A stretch of DNA of 64,000 nt from the NCBI RefSeq assembly GCF_010389155.1, contig NC_057762.1:10155513-10219512 (forward strand), read 5' to 3'. Origin of the DNA: Erigeron canadensis. Its lineage: Eukaryota; Streptophyta; Magnoliopsida; Asterales; Asteraceae. Positions 1 to 12,312 of the stretch are shown piece after piece. The notes beneath the pieces are model-generated. The model saw only the letters and a list, made by a program, of their open reading frames with translations, searched no databases and was not told the DNA's origin. Made by a program: the position numbers and the translations under genes. Numbering within the stretch: the first letter of the stretch is position 1; every line of letters begins with the position of its first letter.

Positions 1-198
1 AATAACATTAAAGAATCATAAAAACAACTTTTTAAAAAATTCAAATATAAAAAAAAATAAAATAAAATATCAGAACGGTAATGTTAGAAAAATATCAGAT
101 AAACTGGCCAGTGAAAATACCGGACAAAATACTGAGATAGTTCCGGTACCGACATTACCGGTAATACCAATTAGTATATATACCAATATTAAAAACAT
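1..198 (-). repeat. ACCGGT-rich MITE, copy 1, cut by the window edge
   Basis: On the minus strand this reads into the same ACCGGT/GGTATTACCGG-rich sequence as the element at 10100-10583. It starts with an ATGTTTTTAA terminus at 198 and is preceded by ATTTTTATCA (199-208 on +). The window ends inside the element, at a point matching about 10330 of copy 2. It has no coding potential; the short ORFs here are by-products of the repeat. Confidence 0.7.
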
Positions 199-208
199 TG
201 ATAAAAAT

Positions 209-1660
209 TGATTGCCACTTATAAATCGATTGTTTAATTGATTGACTAGAAAAACGAAGTTATACACACTATCATCATATCTACAAAAATGATATCTAGC
301 TTATAAAAAAAAAGTAAAATCTATACATCTAAGATAAATGATTAACTTTGGAAAACACTAGATATTTAAGTTTTCAAAACAATTTAGATATAAAGAAATA
401 ACTTTTTTTATTTGATTATAACTGATTTATCAAACCCGACGGTTTAAACCTTAAGACGAGTATAACAAAAAACTACTTACAATTAAATTTATCGGTTAAG
501 ATTATTTTTTACCATTATATCGAAAACTCACTTTTTTACGGGATGACAAAAATATACATATCCGATGAAGTTCCGATACCCAAACCTGGTTTGACCAGGG
601 AATTTTCGAGTTGACCCGAGATGTGGATGGATACGGGGATGTATATCTATTCCCGGATGGAGACGAGGATGATAAACCATAAATCCCCAATCTCTATATC
701 CAAACTTGAAATATACTATATATTAATTGAATACTTAATATAGATTTTAATTTATGCATAAAAAAAAGGTTGAATTACATATTCTTTTAATTATCTTTTA
801 CTTTATTGAATTAATATTTATTTAAAAAGAGATCCCCGATATCCAACTGAGATCCGTGATACTTGATGGGGAAGAAACATAATTCTCCAAGGACGACGAG
901 GACATGGATGGAAGATGGAAATGATTTTCTTGGGTCCATGGTGATTAAGGTGATCGATGGAAGATGGAAATGAAATATTGAGGTGTTCTTTTGGGCGAAG
1001 GTGTCTAGTTGATGAAGAAGGTAAATTAAATAAAGGTAAAAAAACTTTTTTTTTTTTTTTACAAAATCTATAACGGTCAGAATTCAAACCAAATATACCC
1101 GTTAATAGTTTCTAACGTTCACATTTCTCACACTTCAAGACTCATGTCTAAGCGGCAATCAATGCCTAAATAACTCATGCCTAGCCCATGCCTTGACGTT
1201 GGCGGCGGTGTTTGCCGCTAGGCATGGGCATGCCTAGCTCCAGCCTCCATGCCTCTCCTATTGCCATGGTTGATGGTCCTAATGGGAAATAGGTATAACA
1301 TTAACAACATAATTATCTACTACATAAAACCACTTCTATGTGTAACATTACATTAAAACTTAATTTTTTGATGCTAAATCATCATATCAATAATCAAATA
1401 CACCTTTAAACCGTTTGGAGAAAAAAATCGAACATTTAACTATTTAAGTACAAGCCGACGTAATTGCCATCAAGTTGCTCCAACCTTATAAAACGTTGGT
1501 AAAACTTAAAACTTAAAAAGGTCTAGCTGAATAACGACTCGATCATGTTGGGCTTAATAGTGAAAGTAATTTCAATGTGAAGATAAAAATAGGAAAAGTA
1601 TGTTGTAAGTCGTAAGTCGTAATAGATATCCTGATATCCAACAGACAAGGACGTTTTTTT
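209..1660. other. Intergenic DNA upstream of the nuclease gene
   Basis: AT-rich DNA without a recognisable gene. 530-700 and 830-1010 carry GGGGATA/CCCGAT-type low-complexity sequence common in plant repeats. 1150-1260 carries repeated GCATGCCTAG-like motifs that can fold on themselves. The ORFs here (about 60-90 aa) match nothing I recognise. Confidence 0.5.
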
Positions 1661-1669
1661 TATATAAAG
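1661..1669 (+). promoter_or_regulatory. Putative TATA box of the nuclease gene
   Basis: TATATAAAG lies about 150 bases upstream of the start codon at 1819. This would leave a 5' leader of about 120 bases ending in a purine-rich AGAAAAAG before the ATG. The transcription start is inferred, not seen. Confidence 0.4.
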
Positions 1670-1818
1670 AATGTATAAAATATAAAATAAAATCAGGTGT
1701 GATCGTTTATCAAAGTCCTAACAAAAACCCTGTTTTGCCAAACAACAACAATCATTTATTAAATAAAACCAAAAAGAATTAGAAAAATAAAAATTTGTAT
1801 TAGAAGAAGGAGAAAAAG

Positions 1819-4800
1819 ATGTTGGGAGGACTTGGATTGAGTGGCCGGACTTTCATGAACTCCGGCGCCGGCGAGTATTCAGATCACCATCGTCATCATC
1901 ATCATGATACATTATTATTGATATCTTCTCCTAAGCAGCTGCTTAGACTGTCATCTTCACTCTCATATTCCATTTCTCTTCAATTAAATACTCATAATCT
2001 CCGCCTTCGATCTAAATCTCCTGTTTCCATTTCCTGTCTTTCTAGAAGCTTCCATTATCTTGATGATGACGATTTTCTCGAAGCTTCTGTTCTCATCACT
2101 GGTATATATATATTTATATATATTATATTGTATGATTACCATATATAATTTAATTTTTGTGATTAGGTTACTGTGATTTTTAGTATAAGAAATTGTTATT
2201 GTTTAGGAGATCATGACAATGTAGTTGTTAAGATGAGGGTTAAGTATGATGAAATTGTTTGCAATTAGGTAACAGAATCTGATATCGTGTATTTAGCGAA
2301 TTTTTAGTGGATCACTGCTAAAGCCGGGGCTGTTTTTGAGGGTATGCAACTGGTGTGACCGTCGTAAATTTAGTAATTGATAGACTTTACAAAATGACCC
2401 ATGAAGAGAGATGAGTGGTTTTAAAGAATTAGAATTCGTCGTTGAATTAGATTGCTAAAGCCTTTCGAAAGATATGGAAATGATGGATTGAATAATCATA
2501 ATGCAAAGAAAAAAAGCCTTGAACAATGCTTTACACTTTTGACTAAAACGACTTATTATCTCCAGAAATTCAGTTTCTTTTGGGTAAAGTATGTACCCCG
2601 GTTAGCTTGTATTACACCAATAAACATATATAGTACAGGCAATATGGCTGACTGACTGAGGTATCATAACGACTATACACAATAGTTACAATCGTGCAAC
2701 AACCTGCACCAAATACCCAAGGAGTGACATGCCACATCCAATTTCTCATCTAGATGACTGGACACTATATAAATCCAATAACAAGCTATACATAGATATC
2801 TAGACACATAAAACCAAGGATTTCGCATTAATAAAGGAGGAAGATCCCAACTTGCTCGACGATAATTGTCCTGTTGTAATGAGAAGTGAGCAGCTTTGAC
2901 ACTGCCGTTTGATTTTGTCAAATCAGATTCTGAAAAATATTAAGGTGCCTAACTATTAGTTTTTTAATGAACAACGCCAACATATGTCTTTCAAGGATTT
3001 GGAAATATCAATCAAATTAGCAAACTTGTAGTTAAGGCTTCCATACTTTTGTATGTGTTTTCAGGGCCTCCATGATTATAGTCTTCCTACAAATTCCTTC
3101 CAATAACTGAAGGACATCCCTGGGGAAAAGTCCTATGGGCTTCATATAATGTAGGGTGTGTGTGAGATTTTTGTTCTAAGTTTTATTTTTACAGTGGTTA
3201 TCATAATGAATACACACACACTTTTTTCAAGTTCGGTGTTTCATTGTCATGAAATTTGGCTTCCAAATTGATTTTGTGCAGAAACTCTTATGCACTATCA
3301 GATGCGTATTCAAGGATATCAAGAGGCAATAAATTGGATGCCTACTGGAAAGCTATTTCCCTTACCTGGTCAAGGAAAAGGTCCCAGAACTAACATCCCG
3401 ACAATTGGATCAGAATTACTTAGCCAGTTTCGCAGTCCCACTATATTTCTTAAGATTTCATGTGACTGTGATGAAGACTATTTGCTACCAATACTCGTAG
3501 GTACATGGAATCATGGATGTGTTTTTTATGCAACTACTTTTTGAAATTTTATCTAATATCACCCAAGAGCTTTTGGATGTGTTGATTGCAATAAGCCTTG
3601 ACATTAATTTACGGAACTGCAGGGGAATCCGCTGTTGAAAGGCTAATAAGCTCCTCGCTGGAAGATGAGGTTTAGGTTGTTTATTATTTAAAGAAAATTA
3701 GTGCAATGTAACTTCGATAATAATTATTTTTCTGCGGTGCTGCAGGGATCTCCAAACCAGTTTCAGCTTGCGAGAAATATAACAGGGAAACTGGGCTATG
3801 AAGTAAGATGATCTTATTATGCCATTATATACTACTGCATGCTTTTTCTTTCTTTATTGTTTAAATATGCCATCTTGATTGCACGTTTAAAGTAAGACAT
3901 CGGTAATAATAATCCGAGACCATGCCTTGATAGACATAGTGTATCACATATTTATTCAGATTGGACTGAAATTGTCTGATAGTTTCATTTTGCAAAGTGA
4001 TGATCCACCCTGCATTGTATGTACATATTATAAAAATGTTAAGCCTCAGTAAACTACATAGATTGATCAGTTGTTATACATTTCAACTGCCAAACAAGCT
4101 GAAGCAACCTCAAACGCCTCCTCTTCTCTGTTCTTTTCTTATATCTTCTACCCACACACACCAATACATACAACACATACCTTTCTTCTCTGTTTTCTTC
4201 TTGGCCCAACTGATCAAAGATGCAAAAAGAATGTCAAGAAACTTTGTTTTCTTCACCTTGTGGTTAAATATAGATGGGCTACTGAAGTTAAAGGATTTCG
4301 ATGGTGGTTCAGTGTCATAATAGTCAGAGGTAGTGGTTGTCGGAGGGGGATGTTGTTGAAGATGGTGGTGATAGTGGAAACCTATTGGTTACATCTTGTA
4401 CTAGTGACCAGAAACATACATCGATCAGAATACAAACTTTTGTTGGTGGATGGGAAAGTTGGATGCATTTCAACATAATTTCCCTTCTAAAGGATTCAGC
4501 GTTATCAAAAATGTTCAATACAATATGATCGAATTATCATAACATCAGCTTTGAAACAATCTCATTGCAAACAACTGTGTTAAAAGGATTTTTTTCTGAA
4601 GTGTCTTGAGCTCAATTTGATTTCTTATTTTTCTGATGTTATTATTTCAGGTCAAACTGGTACAGATCACAGAAAGAGTGGACAATATATACATAGCAAA
4701 TATATGTTTTCATAAGGTAAATAAAGAATATTACATGTTTATTTTTCTTACATGTGAAGAAATGAAACGTGTTTGACGTCTCTTTAACCTTGATTGAGTA

Positions 4801-5782
4801 TCTTGAGTTGCAGCAAGGCACAGAAGATATCATTACAGTGGATGCTCGTCCTTCAGATGCTATAAATGTTGCTAAACATTGCAGGGTAACCCAATGCATC
4901 TCTACTCTCTTTATTATAGCTATCCTTTCCTATAATTGTTTCACATCCACAATTACTTTATATGTTTACAAATGAAAGAAGCTTTAAACTGAAGAGAAAT
5001 GCAAGAATAATATATTTTGGTTGCATTACTTGATTAGAATAATTCCTTCAGTACCGGCTGATAATGACTGTGCATGTAGGCACCAATCTATGTAAGCAAA
5101 CAGATTGTGTTGACCGATGCTATTAAGATAGTCTACAAGACAGGAAAGTTGCGTGATAGAAAACCTGTATATGATGTACTTTTGGACAGGTATGGCAACC
5201 TTTTTTCCTGAATGTTGTTAAGTTATGCTTCAATTATTCATTCCCAAAACTAGCTTTTCTTGTGGCTAAGCTGGAATCAATGCATTAACAGTGCCATAGA
5301 TGGTCCTGATGTTCTTGCCGAGGAGCTCGACTTAGTATCAAAAATGAATCTTGCTGTCAAAGAAGAAAGATACAGTGATGCAGGTATTTTGGGCGTGTTC
5401 TTGAATTTAATGGAAGGAGAAAAAATAAATGAGTTGGAAAGAAATTGAGACTTGAGAGAAACTAAAAACTTGAGACCCTTATTTGTAAGGAAGAATAGAA
5501 TGAGTGAATGGCTTATTCTCTTTAAAACCTTCTTTCCAAATGCAGAAAAATTTTAAACAAAAAACCCTGACAGCTTTTTATATGCTGCTCCAACATCACT
5601 GTAATCCGAAAACAAACCTACTTAACGGAATGTTGATATAATTTTTGTTATGGTTTGAGATTAAACTTTGACAATATGGATTTTCATCCTTCACACATGC
5701 CGGTATCTAATTGATATTGTTGTATTTTGTAGCTATATGGAGAGACAAACTTTTACATATACGCTCGTCAGAAAATGAGTGA
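1819..5782 (+). CDS. Bifunctional nuclease family protein (BFN/DUF151 domain, BBD-type), nine exons
   Basis: Exons read as 1819-2101, 3282-3500, 3623-3669, 3746-3802, 4651-4716, 4814-4885, 5080-5189, 5292-5383 and 5733-5782. All introns are GT-AG and phases join without a stop, giving 331 aa, close to plant BBD proteins (about 325-330 aa). Residues 1-90 are Ser/Leu-rich with a His cluster (HHRHHHH, near residue 25) and could be an organelle-targeting segment. Residues about 95-290 form the BFN domain, with LLPILVGESAVERL and the hallmark DARPSDAIN (about 234-242). Residues about 299-325 (LAVKEERYSDAAIWRDKL) resemble the UVR motif that ends plant BBD nucleases. Family members are known for DNase/RNase activity and defence or ABA-related roles; activity here is inferred. 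The N-terminus diverges from the classical BBD1/BBD2 type, so I give no symbol. The last intron-like GT (5784) and an AG near 6059 suggest a 3'UTR intron. Confidence 0.88.
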
Positions 5783-8035
5783 GGTATTTATTCTATGTGT
5801 ATCTTCATTCCTTTCCTCTTAATACAAGTTCTATGACAATATATTCTTCTAAATCTTCAGTCACTGTTTTCAAAACGTTAACTAGAACTAGGTGATGGAG
5901 TGGCTTTCTAATGCTTCTTTATCTAAGCATATGAGAAACAATTGTAGTATTAGTTTTACTAATTTGGTAACATAATCCGAACTTGTGGGATATTCTGCTC
6001 AATCCTGCATTACCTATGTCATTGTTCTCATCATTAACCGATTTATGTATCATATACAGAAAAATCGTCAATTTCTTCCCTTGGAGTTGGAAGCGTATCT
6101 TTCTCTAACAGAGTAATACAACTGGCAATTAGTGAACTGTGTACAGTTTCAATGCGTCTTACAACATTGTCCATGTGGAAGTTGATGACATTCTGTTGGG
6201 TTCAGTCCCATAACTATAACTTTCAGAATGTGTTCCGAATCAGTTGTGCATAACGATAGCTTTCAGAATGTGTTCCGAATCACTATTTCTGATGTATCAC
6301 CTTTTGCTTCATTATAAGTAATTTGTGTGAGGTAGTATATCTTGTAAAAATGTACGGAGTAATTTGCTAACTAATGGTGAGATTTCTGTAGTCTCATCAT
6401 CGATTGTATCTTCTGTATGGTTTTCTGAATTGGTGGAGTACGCATTCCTAAATTGCCAGTGAATAACAAGAAGCATATTGTTTAGACCGCTCTTACTTAG
6501 ATCTTGTCTGTGATGCAAACCATCTTTTGAAGTCATTAACAATGTTATCCCAAGTCTTCCTAGTAAGGAGACAGTAGTGACAGAGTATGTAGAATTCTTA
6601 AACCTCTACCAGCGGCCTGTATTACTTAAGTGATGAGCCTCATTGGTTTTGATGAGCCTTCTTGGTTTTTGGAATCGTTGGTACAGCCATGCCACTTTAG
6701 GTCGTCGTTTTGGAAAGTTCAGATAAGCGACGAGCAAGTGAATGAAGTGAGCCGAAAAAAAGTAATTTTTTAGTTAAACTTATGAACGATTTTCTAAAAC
6801 TTTTTTTATTATTATAAATACACATCCATACATCCATTTTACTCATATTTTGCTGACTATATACACATAACACATTCACGCAGCATCCATTCTATTCACA
6901 CTTTATTAAAACAACTAAAAGTACACATTCATATATTCAATATATTCGGATGCACTATCGGCTTCGTATTCTAATGGATCACATTTGGAACTTCTTGTCA
7001 AACTTTTGTTGACGTGAATTTTGGTTGTTTTTTCTTTTCTAGTATTTATTAAAGTAATGTTTTAATTTACTTATTTTATTAATTATAATATGTAAATTTT
7101 TTTTGAAAGGCAATATGTAACTTTTATATTAATCAACTTAATTTATTTAATGTAATGTCTTTTTTATCAATATAAAGTTTTATTTAATAACATAATGTTT
7201 TTAGCTTATATAAATACGCGATTTTTAATTAAAAATTATTATATCTAATATTTTAAATTAACTAATAATAATACTGGTAAAAAAATAAAGTAATGAAGAA
7301 AGATAAGTGATGGTGTTGATTGACCAGGACTCACGAGTCACGAGTACGTCAATTGGTGATTTTAGCAAAAAAAAAAAAAAAAGGAAGTACGTCTTATTGC
7401 AACATGGCCCGCGAGTATCCTCTCGGCTGCGCTCCACAACAAAGCAAAGTCGTTAGCAATGTTTTATTGCGACAATATACCAACTTAAATTGAAGAAAAA
7501 TTTCTCTCGTTGTAGAGCATGTATGTATACAAGTTTTCGTGAAAAATGCTTTTTTGGTGATTATGACATTTGACATTTAACATATTAAATTCACTTAATT
7601 GGTCCACCTATGATGTTAAGATTGCGAAATTTTGAATACTTACGGTTTAGTTCTCATCAGTCATTAGTGGCGAAACCAAAAACGAAAATGACCAGTAGCA
7701 CATTTTTTTTTCCTATTAGTCTTTTATCAGTATAAAGTAACGATAACAATGATAACGACTAAATTGTTACGATTTTTAGCTTTTTTTTAAATGACTTTTA
7801 GCTATTTATAAAGGATTTTAAGAATTTTTTTGACACTTTTAGTAGTTTTTATTTATCATTTACTTGTACAGATGAAGTTTTATAAGTACTATTAATAGAA
7901 AAATGCTTCAAAAGTTTTTTGTTGGTTACATTGACCAGTATCCCATATTTATTTTACCCGTAACATCAATAAAAAATACATCATTTTTAAAAAAATTTGA
8001 ACTAAATGAATTTAACGGGCCCGTCCCGGGCTATC
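5783..8035. other. 3' flank of the nuclease gene and intergenic DNA
   Basis: 5783 to about 6560 probably contains the 3'UTR. Around 6217-6283 a segment with CTTTCAGAATGTGTTCCGAA is repeated in direct orientation. The rest is AT-rich with no recognisable gene. A short T-tract insert with direct repeats at 7087-7120 is listed separately. Confidence 0.45.
7087..7120 (-). repeat. Micro-retroposition scar: T-tract insert between 9-bp direct repeats
   Basis: AATATGTAA occurs at 7087-7095 and 7112-7120, flanking the 16-nt insert ATTTTTTTTGAAAGGC. On the minus strand the insert is a short unique end followed by an A tract, as expected of an extremely 5'-truncated LINE or SINE insertion. Confidence 0.5.
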
Positions 8036-8149
8036 CCTTAACTCTATGTGGTTCCGCCCCTGGTTCTCATGAACGAACTAGTATTAAAATTAACAACCAA
8101 TATCTAGTTCGTTCATGAGAACCAGGGGCGGAACCACATAGAGTTAAGG
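8036..8149. repeat. Perfect 46-bp inverted repeat (hairpin) with a 22-nt loop
   Basis: 8036-8081 and 8104-8149 are exact reverse complements, starting CCTTAACTC and ending AACGAACTAG at the loop. The arms contain GGTTCCGCCCCTGG. Perfect pairing implies a recent inverted duplication or sequence-conserved fold-back. A transcript would form a long uninterrupted duplex. Confidence 0.9.
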
Positions 8150-10089
8150 TAGACACGATATTGAACCTTTTGGCCTCTAATTAAAAACTATGGATTTTTC
8201 CACTTGATCCACTTGACTTGCCAGTTTTAATGAAAACCTGAAATGCTCTACGTACGCGTATTAACATATTTGATGATTCATTGCATGATTTAAGATTGGT
8301 AAACACAAAATGATAACAGCAAACAGCACAAAAAAGCACCTGAAACTTGCTCTACACATCTTTAGCGTGACAAAATGAGCATCAGGATACATTTTCGAAC
8401 AATGTAAAATCTTGATCGTTTTTCTCTAACTGTGGCCAAGCACCCGGTATTATTCTTCTTGATCACACGTTTCTCTTTGCAACGATGTTGATAAACCCAT
8501 ACTAATGCTCTACGATTTCTCTTCCTCATCCTTGACCGAGTTAGTACATTTGACGTTGCAATTGTCGATACGCATTGCCCCATATCTCTCTTTCAATTCT
8601 TTCCTAGCTCACACAGTTGATGCACGAATACACATACCAATATATTTATATATATATTGGCTCGTTTAAGCTAGGAATTGAAACCTATTGTCTATATATA
8701 TATAAGTTAAGTGTGTATTTTAACTATTTATCAATCATATTTGTACTCGAAAGAATATATATGGTGGTAGGAGGACAAATTAAAAATAATGGTTTAAGGT
8801 GAAGTTGGTATCTTAATTCCACGTTCATGCTGTCATTGGTTGGAAACTACTTAATTATCAAATATGGTGGCAGTTGGTGCTTGTTTCCGCTAATCATATA
8901 TGTATAATTAATGGCATAATATGATCACAATAATTTATATTTACGTGTAATGGTTTCTTGGAAAGACAATGGCTATTTAATTTGTTTCTCATTTTTAGTG
9001 AAAAATGTTTGTTTTTTTCACTGACTTTAGACATTAACAAATATATGATCAAGTAGTATATATTGTTGGTAATGTTTTTATGGGTTTCGTAGCTTTCGGC
9101 GAAAGTTTTACAACTAAAAAACGAAAATGATTGATGAAAAAAAAAGTTACGGGGAAGAGATATCAAATTTCACATTGGTGTGCGAACGAACCATTCTTTT
9201 TGTTTTTTTTTTTCAAATGATAGCGCGAATAAATCTTTAGTGGGTTTTTGCGATAGCTAGTAAGCCATGTTAAGGTATGGGGTTGTATTGTATTTGAAAC
9301 CAACCATATGAAACATGATGGGCTATTGGGCTTGCCTAATGTAAATGGGTGTGTGTCGATATGGATTTACTGGAATGACCAAGGTTTCCTTTCGGCTTTA
9401 TACTTTCACCGGCTTAAAATACTTGAGGACTAGGATCTTTTAAAATTAGAATAATTTTACTGATAAAGTTGGACTTAGATTAAATTCAAAGGTCAAAATT
9501 CAAACTTGATATTTGAAATTTAACCATTCATTTTAATGGCTAAGGATTGTTCATCTTCACCTTTAAAATTAATATCAACTTAAAAAAAAAATTTATCCTT
9601 ATCTTGACTCTTCCTCAACTAGGTTTTTTCTAGGTTTTTATGAGTGTGAAAATGGTATTTCCATCTTATGTGGTGAATCCTTCATAGATTTCACAGATGT
9701 TATACATCTTAAAGTTATTGTTTGGGTTATGGTATTTTAGTTTCCATATGGAATTTGATTTTATATAATGTAAATCGATTGAAGGCGAAACAAAGATTTA
9801 CTTTTTTTTACTTTTTTTTTTTTTTGAACTATCAAAGATTTACTTGTTAGTATATGAAATGTGTCTTTTATACCTAGTATCTAATATCGTCATATATCTT
9901 GCAAAGCATGAAGTTCTGATCGCCTCGTAGTTTTTTTGAAAATATAATACAGTAGCTAGTAAGGTCTCTCACAACCCACACCTCTTTCTTATCTTATCTT
10001 TTTCTCACTGTCACATCGATACCATATCATATATTTGCCATTTCATATTTCAGCATTATTAATTATTACCAATCCTACTTCTTTCTCAC
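8150..10089. other. Intergenic DNA
   Basis: AT-rich DNA without a supported gene. ORFs at 8362-8583 and 8894-9166 (minus) lack family resemblance and look random. It contains the T-tract insertion at 9791-9845. Confidence 0.4.
9791..9845 (-). repeat. Micro-retroposition scar: T-tract insert between 13-bp direct repeats
   Basis: CAAAGATTTACTT occurs at 9791-9803 and 9833-9845. The 29-nt insert is two T runs split by AC and ends TTTGAACTAT. On the minus strand this reads ATAGTTC followed by an A-rich tail. Confidence 0.6.
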
Positions 10090-10099
10090 ATTTTTATCA

Positions 10100-10583
10100 A
10101 TGTTTTAAATACCGGTAAATAACAGTCGGTATTACCAGTATTACCGGTACCGGAGACAACGCCAGTATTTTAAGTCCGGTATTTTTCCGGTATTTTCACT
10201 ATTCAATACCGGTCGGAGTTTCCGGTATTCTCGGTATTTTTCGGTATTACCATTCCGGTATTTACGGTGTTTTCAAAAAATAAATTTTGATTTTTAAAAA
10301 AAATTATTTTTATGATACTTTAAAGTTATTTTTTGTTGTTTGTGAACTTTAAAACTTATATTTTGTTATGAAATACATATTTGGTATTATTTTTGAGTAA
10401 TTATAATTGCATTTTAACTATTTTTGTTAAATTGTAACAAGTGTTGTAGGATTTTTACACAAAAAATATAATAAATTAAAAACAGTCGTACCGCCCGGTA
10501 TTTCCGGTAATACCGATAATACTGGTAAAACTGTAAAAATTTTTCACACCGGTATGACTAAAATACCGGTTTTTAAAACATTA
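10100..10583 (+). mobile_element. ACCGGT-rich MITE, copy 2, 484 bp, flanked by 10-bp direct repeats
   Basis: Termini are ATGTTTTAAATACCGGTA on the left and, in reverse complement, TAATGTTTTAAAAACCGG on the right. ATTTTTATCA occurs directly outside both ends (10090-10099 and 10584-10593), the size range of a Mutator-type TSD. The interior is dense in GGTATTACCGG-type motifs on both strands. Copy 1 at the start of the window has the same ATTTTTATCA next to its end, so this may be a target preference or an extended terminus rather than a simple duplication. Confidence 0.75.
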
Positions 10584-10593
10584 ATTTTTATCA

Positions 10594-12173
10594 CTTAGTT
10601 TTCAAATATTTAATTTATTATTTCCAATTAATCAAAAAAAAAATCAATAATAATAACTTATTAGTAACAAAATTAGAATATGTCAAATTAAAAACTAAAC
10701 ATTTCATTAAACATAAAAAAAAAAATTACACTAAGGAAAAAACTAATGAGAAAAAATTTCATGGATAAGAAAAGAGTGCTCCTGTGATTCCATGAACAAA
10801 CGAACATACATATTTGAACAAAATTATATATGTGAACGTTTCTCGCTTTTTCTCATGAGAAAATCTTCACCTCTTTCCTGAGAATAAGGCTCCAGAAAAA
10901 GCATTACTATCGACTTTCTGAGAAAACAAGCGAGAAAATGAACGAAAGAATGCACATTCGTTTAGGCCTAATGAGAGTACGGAAAACTCATTACAAAAAC
11001 CTACCCGAGATATGAACGTTCAGAAGAAAATCAATTGGAAATTGTAAACAAGTTGTATTCTAATAGGGTTGAGGAAGATGAGTTGAGATTTGAAATGACA
11101 TAAAAGTTGATTGAAATTGGAAATGAGATTTGATAACAAGCATCAATGGTTGAGTTTAATTTGACGGGTTAATTTGGAATTAAAAGAAATAGAAACACAA
11201 ACAGCGTAAGTAAGCATTTTTAATCAATCCTATAAAATGATACGAGTACTACTTATCCAAATTTCCTTTTTCATTAGGACCGAGCTAGGGTCGGTTTCTG
11301 TTGGTTCTGGCTCAAAACTAAAATTTGAACCGATCCTTTCGGTTTTTAGAATCCAAAATCGTTGGATTCGGTTTTTCTTCGGTTATGTTTGTCTGTTTCC
11401 CGGTTCAATTTGGATGTCGGTTTTGGTTTTGATTTTTTTTTTTATCTAACGTCGTTAGCTTATTAAGTTATATATTTAACATCTAATTGTTAATAAAAAA
11501 TACGATTAAGAAACAAAAATATATGAGTGGTTTTCATTAACTAACTATATTTTTTAAATTTTAATATTGGTGTGATTTTAATAAACCGAATTGATTTTGT
11601 TCTACATTTTCAAATAATAACCATACGCTTGATTTTCACTTGTACACTTAATTTGTGAAATGTATGTAAATCAAAGATACATCAGGCGCGCATTTAATTC
11701 GATTCGATTATTAATTTCATGTAACATATAAGGCAAAAACAAAGCCATAAATTAAATGATAATGGAGGTGTCTGAAAACTGAACCGTATTCACGAGCAAC
11801 CCATTTGCTCAACATCTTCTTCTTCATACTTCAAATGGCCACACTGTACTGATCACCAGACACACTCACTTATTTCTCCTAACTGTTTGATTCCCCTGCA
11901 TAGCATTTACTACCACTGCATGCCCTTATCATCCTTTCATCATATACATACATCCATTTAATCAATTTGTATATAGTTACATATATACAACATACTTAAT
12001 TGTATGTATATTAATAAATGCCTCACCATACATATGTACATATATTGCTCGTGCGTACATACAAGATTCTTTTACATAGCTACATTTGAAACGGCCGGGT
12101 TAGCCAGAGCGGAGTCAGAAAACTTAATTCGTGATCAGTGGGTAATTGGGTTCATCAATGCTTATGTCATACT
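10594..12173. other. Intergenic DNA
   Basis: No gene recognised. 11280-11440 is a GGTTCGGTTTTT-type degenerate repeat common between plant genes. 11237-11449 is open but low-complexity and matches nothing known to me. Confidence 0.4.
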
Positions 12174-12312
12174 GGCGGATGTAGTATAGAAACACCGGGG
12201 GCAACGGCCCCCAACGGCCCAAATTTTTTAAGTGTATATATATTGTAATTAATGCCCTTAAAACTTTCAAGTTAAAGTTCTTTTTGCCCCGATTAAATTT
12301 TCTGGATCCGCC
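12174..12312. repeat. Small TIR-type repeat, 139 bp
   Basis: GGCGGATGTAG at 12174-12184 is mirrored by CTGGATCCGCC at 12302-12312, with GGGGGC and GCCCC tracts just inside both ends. It has the form of a short non-autonomous DNA element. I find no clear TSD, so the class is open. Confidence 0.45.

Noticed and set aside
4071..4478. 135-aa ORF on + in the fourth intron of the nuclease gene
   Set aside because: It lies wholly within intron 3803-4650, has no recognisable similarity and overlaps three other open frames.
12090..12160. Possible tRNA-like sequence (GCCGGGTTAGCCAGAGCGG)
   Set aside because: No matching acceptor stem, anticodon arm or TPsiC arm could be folded from what follows.
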